Assembly: GCF_001956295.1 (NCBI RefSeq)
Contig: NZ_MRTD01000017.1
Coordinates: 93,719 to 157,718 of the forward strand
Reading direction: 5' to 3'
DNA from: Paenibacillus sp. FSL A5-0031
GTDB lineage: Bacteria > Bacillota > Bacilli > Paenibacillales > Paenibacillaceae
Length of the DNA stretch: 64,000 bases
Shown here: positions 17,188 through 24,404 of the stretch, one piece after another
Layout of the letters: every line of letters begins with the position of its first letter
Position numbering within the stretch: the first letter of the stretch is position 1
The notes under the pieces: model-generated
Seen by the model: the letters and a program-made list of their open reading frames with translations, nothing else
Told to the model about the DNA's origin: nothing
Databases searched by the model: none
Made by a program: the position numbers and the translations under genes

Positions 17188-19152
17188 ATGATGACATTAC
17201 AGGAACATATACCATTATGGAATCATGCTGCTATAAGGGTGCTTGATGTTCGTCGGTCTATTTTGCGATCGGGTGAGAGTTTGCAAGGCTTCCGATTGCC
17301 AGCTAGTGCCTTCTTATTCACTGCTGCTGGTGATGCAAAAATTCTCATCGACGGAATGGAGCATATGGTGAATCGTTTTTATATGTGCCATGCCGGAAAA
17401 GGCGCTACGATTGATATTGTGCAAGTGAATGAAAAACTCGATTATTATTTTATTTTTTACAAAGCAGTCCTCGTTTTACCAGCTCGTAAAGAACTGTTAA
17501 ATGTATATAGAGACAATAATCCTTTTCAAATGCAATATGGTTTTGCCCCTGCCTATCCGCTAGGTCTTCTGACGAGAGTCGAGCAAATGTATTCGCACTG
17601 GAGGCTCGATATGCAATTGGAAAGATTTCATGTGAGAGCGTTGTTTCACCAATTGGTATACGATCTTATGAAGCAGCTCCATGCCGCTGAGGGTACAGCC
17701 AAGACTCAGCCGGATTACGTCAGCCAAACGATTCGCTTCATGGAGGAACGTTATGCTGAGACGATCAGTCTTCAAGAATTGGCGAGTACTCTTCATTGCA
17801 ATGAGAGAAAGCTGCAGCGATTATTTAAAGCGCAGCTTCGGATTGGGCCACTGGAGTATCTCATTCAGGTTCGAATGGATCATGCGCAAACGATGTTATT
17901 GAATACGAATATGCCGCTTAAAGCCATTGCAGAATCAGTAGGTTATGGTGATAGTTATTATTTTAGCCGAGCCTTTAAGAAGCATATTGGCGTTTCTCCT
18001 CTTTACTTCAGAAAGCACCGTCGGATAAGTTCATCCTCTATGTCGCAAAATTCCATTGTCGCAGCTAATTCTCTCTCGTATGATAGTGATTGTGATAATC
18101 ATTATCAACAATTAGACGGAGGAGTTATACGGATGAATAGGAGTAAGAGGTCGATTTTAGCGGTTAGCTTGATGCTCAGTTTAATTTTATTGTTGAGTGC
18201 ATGTTCGACGGGAAATAGCACGGGAAACAATACGGGAGGGGCTAGTCCAGCTGGAGCTGAATCTAGTGCAGCTTCTACAAATACAAATGTATCGCAGACA
18301 GCGCAACAGGCGTATCCTGTTGTTATTAAACATATGAAGGGCGAAACAACGCTGGAGCAGCGCCCACTTAAAATTGCGGTGCTTGATACAAAATTTGTGG
18401 ATCAATTGGTAACTTTAGAAGAGCAGCCAGCGGGCAGTGTAAAAGCTGCTGCAGATAAAACAGACTTCCCAGCTTATTTAATGGATAAGCTGAAGGATGT
18501 TAAATTGCTCGGTACAAGGGATGAGCCCAACCTTGAGGCCATTACGGCCATGGAACCCGATTTAATTATTTGTACGGAATTCCAAGAAGAAGTGTATGAG
18601 AGCTTGTCCAAAATTGCTCCAACGATCATGCTCGAATTTAATGAGGATTGGCGCGTCACATTAGATACTTTTGGAAAAATTGTAGGGAAGTCTGAAGAAG
18701 CGAAGGCTGTCTTGGAGGCCTACAACGAGAAAACAGAGAAGCTGAAGGTAGAGCTAAAGGCTAAGCTAGGAGATCAGACTGTTGCATTAGCGCGTCCACG
18801 TGATGAGGGGATACGGATACATACACCAATCCACCGTACAGGAGCTATTTTATACAATGATTTAGGCTTGAATGCCCCAGAATCGGTTTTGAAGGAAAAG
18901 GATACCGCTTATGAAATTGCATTAGAGGCTTTCCCGGAGGTTGGCGCTAATCATTATTTCCTCGTAAAAGATGATATGTTCAAGGCGGCAGTGGACGAAA
19001 TCCAGAAGACGGAAACGTGGAAAAATGTTGAAGCTGTGAAAAACAATCAAGTCTATGATGTGGATTCAAACATATGGATTGCCTATTATGGCCCGATTGC
19101 CATTAATATGATTGTTGACCGGGTAGCAGAAATTTTCCTTGGTAAGGCTTAA
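17188..19152 (+). CDS. AraC-type regulator in uninterrupted frame with a siderophore-binding protein (Btr-like fusion or lost stop)
   Basis: The start is ATG 17188 (GGAAGGTG upstream; GTG 17182 also possible). Residues 1 to about 165 form an AraC N-terminal sensing domain. An AraC double helix-turn-helix follows (ISLQELASTLHCNERKLQRL; SYYFSRAFKKHIGVSPLYF), where AraC proteins normally end. The frame instead continues about 35 linker residues, then meets the start, lipoprotein signal (lipobox LLSAC) and FecB/FeuA-like domain of the next protein. Bacillus Btr (YbbB) is a cytoplasmic AraC regulator with a FeuA-like ligand domain, but it has no internal signal peptide. Either the ORF is expressed both as a long regulator and as the nested short lipoprotein, or a stop codon has been lost recently. 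The locus is Fur-regulated. Confidence 0.75.
   Translation: MMTLQEHIPLWNHAAIRVLDVRRSILRSGESLQGFRLPASAFLFTAAGDAKILIDGMEHMVNRFYMCHAGKGATIDIVQVNEKLDYYFIFYKAVLVLPARKELLNVYRDNNPFQMQYGFAPAYPLGLLTRVEQMYSHWRLDMQLERFHVRALFHQLVYDLMKQLHAAEGTAKTQPDYVSQTIRFMEERYAETISLQELASTLHCNERKLQRLFKAQLRIGPLEYLIQVRMDHAQTMLLNTNMPLKAIAESVGYGDSYYFSRAFKKHIGVSPLYFRKHRRISSSSMSQNSIVAANSLSYDSDCDNHYQQLDGGVIRMNRSKRSILAVSLMLSLILLLSACSTGNSTGNNTGGASPAGAESSAASTNTNVSQTAQQAYPVVIKHMKGETTLEQRPLKIAVLDTKFVDQLVTLEEQPAGSVKAAADKTDFPAYLMDKLKDVKLLGTRDEPNLEAITAMEPDLIICTEFQEEVYESLSKIAPTIMLEFNEDWRVTLDTFGKIVGKSEEAKAVLEAYNEKTEKLKVELKAKLGDQTVALARPRDEGIRIHTPIHRTGAILYNDLGLNAPESVLKEKDTAYEIALEAFPEVGANHYFLVKDDMFKAAVDEIQKTETWKNVEAVKNNQVYDVDSNIWIAYYGPIAINMIVDRVAEIFLGKA
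18056..18107 (+). promoter_or_regulatory. Internal promoter with perfect Fur box inside the AraC-lipoprotein ORF
   Basis: TTGTCG (18056-18061), a 17-bp spacer and TATGAT (18079-18084) form a plausible sigma-A promoter. It is followed at 18093-18107 by TGATAATCATTATCA, a perfect 7-1-7 Fur palindrome. It lies 26 bp before the nested lipoprotein start and inside the open frame. This shows that the lipoprotein has its own iron-repressed control. Confidence 0.8.
18133..19152 (+). CDS. Iron-siderophore ABC substrate-binding lipoprotein (nested start)
   Basis: ATG 18133 follows GACGGAGGAG with ideal spacing, in the same frame as the AraC regulator upstream. The resulting 339-residue protein begins with a classical lipoprotein signal (basic MNRSKR, hydrophobic core, lipobox LLSAC, Cys24) and a Ser/Thr/Asn-rich linker. 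A FecB/FepB/FeuA-type domain follows: LEQRPLKIAVLDTKFVDQL, LGTRDEPNLEAITAMEPDLI, and the late NNQVYDVDSNIWIAYYGPIA. This family captures ferric siderophores outside the membrane for a FecCD-type permease. No permease or ATPase is in the window, so they must lie elsewhere. The product is one base pair from the FhuF-like gene. Confidence 0.85.
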   Translation: MNRSKRSILAVSLMLSLILLLSACSTGNSTGNNTGGASPAGAESSAASTNTNVSQTAQQAYPVVIKHMKGETTLEQRPLKIAVLDTKFVDQLVTLEEQPAGSVKAAADKTDFPAYLMDKLKDVKLLGTRDEPNLEAITAMEPDLIICTEFQEEVYESLSKIAPTIMLEFNEDWRVTLDTFGKIVGKSEEAKAVLEAYNEKTEKLKVELKAKLGDQTVALARPRDEGIRIHTPIHRTGAILYNDLGLNAPESVLKEKDTAYEIALEAFPEVGANHYFLVKDDMFKAAVDEIQKTETWKNVEAVKNNQVYDVDSNIWIAYYGPIAINMIVDRVAEIFLGKA

Positions 19153-19153
19153 C

Positions 19154-19939
19154 ATGTCGGCAACGCTTTCAAAGTCGGAGTGGGGCAATTTAAAAAGCAG
19201 ATATAACTTCTCTTATGAGAATAATACTGACTCCGCTGATCGCTCCATTTATTCGAGAAATTTATTGAATAAGGAGCTATGCGAAACCTATCTGGATCGG
19301 CTAGGGAGCGAAATCGCTTCGCCATCAAGAAGAGTAACTGCGTCGATGCTCGCGAAGCGATATGCTTATCTAGTCGTTGCTCCTGTTCTGTATGCGATGA
19401 CGGTATACAACAAGAATCTGACCATGACGTTGGACAATTGCCGCTTGGTTACACCTAGCGACAACGAGTTCAATGTGACTAAATCCAAGTTTCCTAATTT
19501 AAGCTTTGAAGAACCAAGCGTTACGGAATCGGTAGCAGGGGAGCGGAAAGAGTGGCGGGATCAGGTAATAAGAGAACTTTTTGCAGAGCATATTTCTCCA
19601 TTATTTCGTGCTTTATCTATGGTTGGCGGAATACCTATAGTGATCTTATGGGAGAATGCGATGGTACGAATTGCTCCGCTTTATGAGGACGGACTGGAGG
19701 AAGAAATGAATCCGGCAATCTTACAACGGCTTCATGAAGATTTCACGTTTATTACGCAGACTGCACCTGGGAGCACATTTGGAGAACGTCGCAATCCGTT
19801 TACGAGGTTTATGAGCAAAACGAATATAGGCACGATGAGCGAGCTGCCTGATATTCGCCAAACCTGCTGCTTCTATTATGAAATGTCTTCGGCGGAATAT
19901 TGCAGAGCTTGTCCGAAACCTTTCGAATGCCATAAATAG
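19154..19939 (+). CDS. FhuF-like siderophore-iron reductase
   Basis: This 261-residue protein ends with a Cys-rich motif, Cys238-Cys239-x10-Cys250-x2-Cys253, which matches the C-terminal 2Fe-2S ligand pattern of FhuF ferric-siderophore reductases. Such enzymes reduce Fe(III) in the imported siderophore so that iron is released in the cytoplasm. The N-terminal and middle parts (MLAKRYAYLVVAPVLYAM, then GGIPIVILWENAMVRI) also fit the family. ATG 19154 lies one base after the lipoprotein stop, with only a weak AAGG upstream, so translation is probably coupled. The role fits the Fur boxes upstream. A strong terminator ends the operon. Confidence 0.82.
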   Translation: MSATLSKSEWGNLKSRYNFSYENNTDSADRSIYSRNLLNKELCETYLDRLGSEIASPSRRVTASMLAKRYAYLVVAPVLYAMTVYNKNLTMTLDNCRLVTPSDNEFNVTKSKFPNLSFEEPSVTESVAGERKEWRDQVIRELFAEHISPLFRALSMVGGIPIVILWENAMVRIAPLYEDGLEEEMNPAILQRLHEDFTFITQTAPGSTFGERRNPFTRFMSKTNIGTMSELPDIRQTCCFYYEMSSAEYCRACPKPFECHK

Positions 19940-19950
19940 CTGGACATCGA

Positions 19951-19996
19951 GCAATCGTCTTGTCACCTTTTGGGGCAAGGAGATTGCTTTTTTTAA
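19951..19996 (+). terminator. Terminator of the iron/siderophore operon
   Basis: GCAATC..TCTTG pairs with CAAGG..GATTGC (19951-19987) and is followed by a run of eight T. Confidence 0.8.
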
Positions 19997-20295
19997 TTAT
20001 TGGTTCTTAATATAAGGGATTTTGGAATATAATTCGATTCCACATATGCGACTTGACGGCCGGTGTCATAAAGTTGAAGCTTGGGATTTCTTAAGCAGCT
20101 TACAAACATTATTCATCCGGATTTATGTTAAATAGGAAAGAATGGTTTCTCCTGTTACAGCTATGAACATTTGAGCGAAGTAATGGCAGTTAAAGGGGTC
20201 ATTTCGGCGGCGTCCGCTAGGGAATCTTTTATAAATTTTTTCGGATGCTGAACATGTCCTCGTGGGGATGCTTCCACCACAAATAGCGAATAGCA
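19997..20295. other. Intergenic stretch, no feature recognised
   Basis: About 300 bp between the siderophore operon and the repeat array. I see no convincing gene, promoter or hairpin. The last about 30 bp (GGATGCTTCCACCACAAATAGC) are already a degenerate edge of the repeat unit. Confidence 0.5.
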
Positions 20296-21177
20296 AACAG
20301 CAGGAGCTTTTCCTGCTATTTTTAATTTAGCTGGAAAAGCTCCAGTTAATTTTAAGATGCGCGCTTATATGTGTTAATTAGCAGGAAAAGCTCCATGTAA
20401 TTTTGCTGCAAAGCGGCTTTTTAGCGATTATGTGTTGAATTAGCAGGAGTAAATCCTGTTAATTGCTATTTTAGGTTGCTTCCGCGTCAAATAGCAGGAG
20501 CTTTTCCTGTTAATTGCTAATTTGAGATGCTTCCATCACAAATAGCAGGAGCTTTTCCTGCTATTTTATATTTAGCTGGAAAAGCTCCAGTTAATTTTAA
20601 GCTGCGCACTCATTTGAGTTAATTAGCAGGAAATTCTCTATGAAATTTTGCTGGAGAGCAGCTTTTTAGCGATTATACGTTGAATTAGCAGGAGTAAATC
20701 CTGTTAATTGCTAATTTGGGCTGCTTCCATCACAAATAGAAGGAGCTTTTCCTGCTATTTTTAATTTAGCAGGAAAAGCTCCAGTTAATTTTAAGCTGCG
20801 CGCTCATTTGAGTGAATTAGCAGGAAATTCTCCAGGTAATTTTGCTGCAAAGCGGCTTTTTTGCGAATATGTGTTTAATTAGCAGGAGTAAATCCTGTTA
20901 ATCGCTAAATTGGGCTGCTTCCATTACAAATAGCAGGAGCTTTTCCTGCTATTTTCGTTTTAGCTGGAAAAGCTCCAGTTAGTTTTAAGCTGCGCACTCA
21001 TTTGAGTTAATTAGCAGGAAAAGCTCCATGTAATTTTGCTGGAGAGCAGCTTTTTAGCGATTATACGTTGAATTAGCAGGAGTAAATCCTGTTAATTGCT
21101 ATTTTAGGTTGCTTCCGCGTCAAATAGCAGGAGCTTTTCCTGCTATTTTCGTTTTAGCTGGAAAAGCTCCTGTTAAA
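20296..21177. repeat. Non-coding tandem array of 194-bp hairpin-rich units
   Basis: The element AATAGCAGGAGCTTTTCCTG recurs at 20541, 20735, 20929 and 21123, an exact 194-bp period. An earlier copy at 20296 is 245 bp before the first of these, because its unit contains an extra 51-bp partial duplication (about 20467-20517). Each unit carries about four short inverted repeats built from AGCAGGA/TCCTGCT and CTGGA/TCCAG. One is a 10-bp stem AATAGCAGGA/TCCTGCTATT with loop GCTTTT. Units differ by scattered substitutions, and no long ORF crosses them. There are no unique spacers, so this is not CRISPR. Function unknown: satellite-like repeat, protein-binding cluster or structured RNA are all possible. 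Confidence 0.9.
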
Positions 21178-21336
21178 TTTTTGCTGTGTGCTCAGCCCAC
21201 GCAATGAGCTGGAAGTGCCATGCTGAGCATTCTGCAGACTCCATATTATAATAAGTTCGTTTTAATACTTAGTGTGTAGATAGATGTTCAGTTTTTCCCG
21301 TGCGCTGTTCGATTAGTACTGCTAATTAGGCACGTA
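21178..21336. other. Intergenic stretch after the repeat array
   Basis: A gene-free stretch lying downstream of the SDR gene on the minus strand. No clear terminator or gene is seen. Confidence 0.4.
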
Positions 21337-22188
21337 TTATGTAAGTTTGACCTGCTGCTCGCTCCATGCCCAAAGCTTAGCCGCAAGCTCAGGATTGCTC
21401 GCTTTGCTTGCCGTTTGAACGCTCTTGCTGTCGATAAAATATTGGCCGGTCTGATTTGCCGCTTCATCGCTGGATGCTAAATAAATAGCCGTCTTTGCCC
21501 CTTCAAGCGGCGTTCTGAAAAAAGGCTTGAGCAGCTTATGCACCGACTTACCGAAGCCGCTCTTGCGATCTACGCCAATATTGGTCGCTACCGCCCCGGG
21601 ATGAAGACTGTTAACCGTCACCCTCGTACCTGCGAGACGCTTTGCCAGCTCATTCGTGAATAAAATATTCGCCAGCTTCGATTGCGCATAACCTTTTGCG
21701 ACATTGTAGCCCCTCGTCAGGTTCGGATCGTCAAAATGTATTCTTCCGGCCTTATGGGCACCTGAAGATACATTGATAATTCTCCCTTGCGGAGCACGTT
21801 GAAGAAGGTCAAGCAGCTCGTTAGTCAGCAAAAAATGACCCAAATGGTTGATGCCGATTTGCGATTCAAATCCATCCGAGGTTATGCTTCGTTTCAAGGC
21901 GACAACCCCTGCATTGTTGATCAACACATCAAGCTGGCTATATTTCTGCTTAAATGCAGCAGTGAAGGTGCGAATGCTGGCAAACGAGCCCAAATCGCAG
22001 GTCATGAGGACAATATCGCTGCTACCGCTTTGGCTGCGCGCTTGTTCAAGTGCAAGCTCGCCGCGCTCCTTGCTGCGGCATATCATCACGACGTGCGCCC
22101 CTTGCTTCGCAAGCTCGACCGTTGTCGCAAGCCCCATGCCGGAATTGGCACCAGTTACGGCTACGACCTTTCCTGTCATATTGCTCAT
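21337..22188 (-). CDS. Short-chain dehydrogenase/reductase (retinol-dehydrogenase-like SDR)
   Basis: This 283-residue enzyme has the NAD(P)-binding motif TGANSGMG near the N terminus, then NNAG, the catalytic Ser of INVSSGAHK and the YxxxK motif in GYAQSKLANILF. The following HPGAVATNI is typical of the retinol dehydrogenase/WW-domain oxidoreductase-like branch. ATG 22188 is chosen because GGAGG lies 8 nt upstream; a GTG nine bases further up overlaps that site. The gene follows a LysR regulator by 26 bp on the same strand and is probably in its operon. Substrate unknown. Confidence 0.9.
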   Translation of the reverse strand: MSNMTGKVVAVTGANSGMGLATTVELAKQGAHVVMICRSKERGELALEQARSQSGSSDIVLMTCDLGSFASIRTFTAAFKQKYSQLDVLINNAGVVALKRSITSDGFESQIGINHLGHFLLTNELLDLLQRAPQGRIINVSSGAHKAGRIHFDDPNLTRGYNVAKGYAQSKLANILFTNELAKRLAGTRVTVNSLHPGAVATNIGVDRKSGFGKSVHKLLKPFFRTPLEGAKTAIYLASSDEAANQTGQYFIDSKSVQTASKASNPELAAKLWAWSEQQVKLT

Positions 22189-22214
22189 CCAAGCCACCTC
22201 CGTCTATTCGTTAT

Positions 22215-23117
22215 TTACAGCTTACCATGTGCAGCAAAGGTATGTCGTACAAATTCAATAAACGATCTGACATGTGGAGACAGCTGATCCTCGTTGCGGT
22301 ACGCCAAACAAATATGCCGCTGGTTTACATACTGAGGCAGATCGCGCATAACGAGCTCGCCGGCTTCGATTTCTCGGATGACGCTTCGGCGCGGCAGGAT
22401 GCCAACACCCATATTGCATTTTAGAGCTTCCTTGATCGTTTCGATCGCACCCAGCTCCATAACACTTTCCCACTGCAAGCCAGCCCCGGCTGCCCACTCA
22501 TCGGACAAGGTACGCGAGGTTGAGCCAACCTCATGCAGCAGAAATGTTTCATGTCTAAGCTCTTCGACCTCTACTTGCGCCTGGTTAGCTAACGGATGCT
22601 CAGGCGCAAGCAGCAGCTTCAGCTCATCAGCGACTAACGGCTGTATAATAAGGCCTTCTTCCAGCGATTCGCCAAGAGAGACGATGCCTATATCGATCTC
22701 ATAGCTGCGCAGCATTGCAAGCACAGAAGCTGCTTGCTTCACGGTCAGCATGAGGCTTACTTTTGGATACAGCTTGCGGTAGGCGGCAAAGTGCGGCGGC
22801 ATCACATAGGTTGCTGGCGTGTAGCTCGCCCCCAGCCTCAAACGGCCTTCCCCTTGTTCACGGCGCTCCAGCATGGCAAGTCTAGCTTCTTCCATAAGGA
22901 AAACGATTCGCCTCGCATAGGGGAGCAGATCTACAGCAGCTTCACTTGGCTGAAGGCTCCGCGAGTGCTTGCGGAACAGCTCCACGCCAAGCTCCTCCTC
23001 AAGCCTTTTGAGATGAAAGCTGATTGTCGGCTGCTTAAGTCCCAGCTTATCTGCAGCTTCTGCGAGCGTTCGACCGCTGCATACCTCCATAAACACATGC
23101 AGCTGCTGTACATTCAT
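22215..23117 (-). CDS. LysR-family transcriptional regulator
   Basis: This 300-residue regulator begins MNVQQLHVFMEVCSGRTLAE with a winged helix-turn-helix (AADKLGLKQPTISFHLKRLEEELGVELF). A LysR substrate-binding domain follows (RLRLGASYTPATYVMPPHF; late GVGILPRRSV). Its DNA-binding end is similar in style to CysL/CbbR-like members. It is transcribed away from the ABC importer at 23289 and into the SDR gene, so it may control either. A perfect palindrome in the divergent region is its best candidate operator. The effector is unknown. Confidence 0.92.
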   Translation of the reverse strand: MNVQQLHVFMEVCSGRTLAEAADKLGLKQPTISFHLKRLEEELGVELFRKHSRSLQPSEAAVDLLPYARRIVFLMEEARLAMLERREQGEGRLRLGASYTPATYVMPPHFAAYRKLYPKVSLMLTVKQAASVLAMLRSYEIDIGIVSLGESLEEGLIIQPLVADELKLLLAPEHPLANQAQVEVEELRHETFLLHEVGSTSRTLSDEWAAGAGLQWESVMELGAIETIKEALKCNMGVGILPRRSVIREIEAGELVMRDLPQYVNQRHICLAYRNEDQLSPHVRSFIEFVRHTFAAHGKL

Positions 23118-23149
23118 CCCGTGCTCACTCCCTCGCTTTTTGCCTATTA

Positions 23150-23168
23150 ATATAGATTAAATCTATAT
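23150..23168. promoter_or_regulatory. 19-bp palindromic operator candidate between LysR gene and ABC importer
   Basis: ATATAGATTAAATCTATAT is a perfect 9-1-9 palindrome located 33 bp before the LysR start. LysR proteins usually bind such interrupted dyads in divergent promoter regions. Which side it controls is inferred. Confidence 0.5.
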
Positions 23169-23288
23169 GTATATCAATATCTATCGATTACATTTCATAA
23201 TATCTCGACATTACGTTAACAATCATCTGACAAACCGTTGCTAAAGTTAGGAGGTAAGCAAAACAGATAGTGGAGGGAAATCAAAACG

Positions 23289-24401
23289 ATGAAAACGAAT
23301 GGGAAACGCTGGCTTGGAACCGTTTTGCTAGCTGGATTGATGGCACTAACTGCTGCATGCGGCAACGGAAATGCCGGAAATACGAATAAAGGGGCAGCAA
23401 ATGCCGGAAATACACAAACGACGGCTCCTACCGAAGAAGCGCAAGCGACAGAAACAGCTGCCACGGAGGATAAAGGAACGCTTACTGTATATTTGAACGA
23501 TTTTGACAGCATTATCGCTCCATTATTTGAGGAAGCTACCGGCTACAAGCTGGAGGTCGTTGCGGGCAACGGAGCAGAAATTATGTCCCGCGTTGAAGCT
23601 GAGAAAGGCAATCCGCACTGGGATGTCATTTGGCTGGATGCGATGCCTTCCATTTATGGACTAGGAGCAAGCGGTCAACTGCTTGAAGGCTGGTCGCCGA
23701 ATAACGTCGCTAATCTAACTGACTTTGCCAAAGCTTTTGTGCCTGAGAAGCAATGGTATGTTCCTACTGGAGCACATGCTGCGGGAGTTATTGTATATAA
23801 CAAGAACAAAGTGAAGGCGGAGGATGCGCCTAAATCATGGGAAGACTTCTCGAATGCGAAGTATAAGAGCTTGATTGGTATGGCTGACCCAGCGATCGCA
23901 GCTCCTGCTTATCCTTTTGTTTCTTGGTTTTTTAAAGAAAAAACAATCGATGGCGGACAAACGTTCTTTAGCTCGCTGATGGACAATGGGCTTCGTGTAT
24001 ATCCCAAAAATCCAAACGTTGTCAAAGCGCTCGCCGCTGGTGAAATCTCGATCGCTGCGCTGCAAGAGAGCAATGCCTATGCGATGAAAAACGATAACGA
24101 GCCTATCGAAATTATTTGGCCGGCAGAAGGCGCTCCTGCATCCGTACGGGTAGCTGCGATTCAGAAGGATACCAAAAACCCGAATGCAGCTAAAGCGTTT
24201 ATCGAATTTTTGCTCGATCCAAAAACGCAGCAAGCTTTAATTGATCAAGGTGACGAGAGTTATTTCCAGCCTTCCGTAAATGGCGTAAATGCCAAGCAAG
24301 ATCGCGCAGCCGATGCGAAGCTCGTTGCAGCCGACGCTTCCTGGGCATCTGAAAATGAAGCGGCAATCAAGCAATGGTTCGCCGACCAGTCCGTTAAGTA
24401 A
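23289..24401 (+). CDS. ABC transporter substrate-binding lipoprotein, ferric-iron / 2-aminoethylphosphonate type
   Basis: This 370-residue lipoprotein has lipobox LTAAC (Cys24) and an Asn/Thr/Glu-rich linker. A FutA/AfuA-like binding domain follows: LTVYLNDFDSIIAPLFEEAT, HWDVIWLDAMPS, YNKNKVKAEDAPKSWEDF and FIEFLLDPKTQQALIDQG. The same fold carries ferric iron, thiamine, 2-aminoethylphosphonate and other small anions, and the sequence alone does not decide. ATG 23289 follows GGAGGG. There is no Fur box in the 120 bp upstream, which argues mildly against iron. A fused permease, an ATPase and a phosphatase follow in one operon, which makes a phosphorus-containing ligand attractive. Confidence 0.88.
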   Translation: MKTNGKRWLGTVLLAGLMALTAACGNGNAGNTNKGAANAGNTQTTAPTEEAQATETAATEDKGTLTVYLNDFDSIIAPLFEEATGYKLEVVAGNGAEIMSRVEAEKGNPHWDVIWLDAMPSIYGLGASGQLLEGWSPNNVANLTDFAKAFVPEKQWYVPTGAHAAGVIVYNKNKVKAEDAPKSWEDFSNAKYKSLIGMADPAIAAPAYPFVSWFFKEKTIDGGQTFFSSLMDNGLRVYPKNPNVVKALAAGEISIAALQESNAYAMKNDNEPIEIIWPAEGAPASVRVAAIQKDTKNPNAAKAFIEFLLDPKTQQALIDQGDESYFQPSVNGVNAKQDRAADAKLVAADASWASENEAAIKQWFADQSVK

Positions 24402-24404
24402 ACG

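Noticed and set aside
20296..21177. Repeat array as CRISPR
   Set aside because: Units are contiguous 194-bp copies without unique spacers, and no cas gene is in the window.
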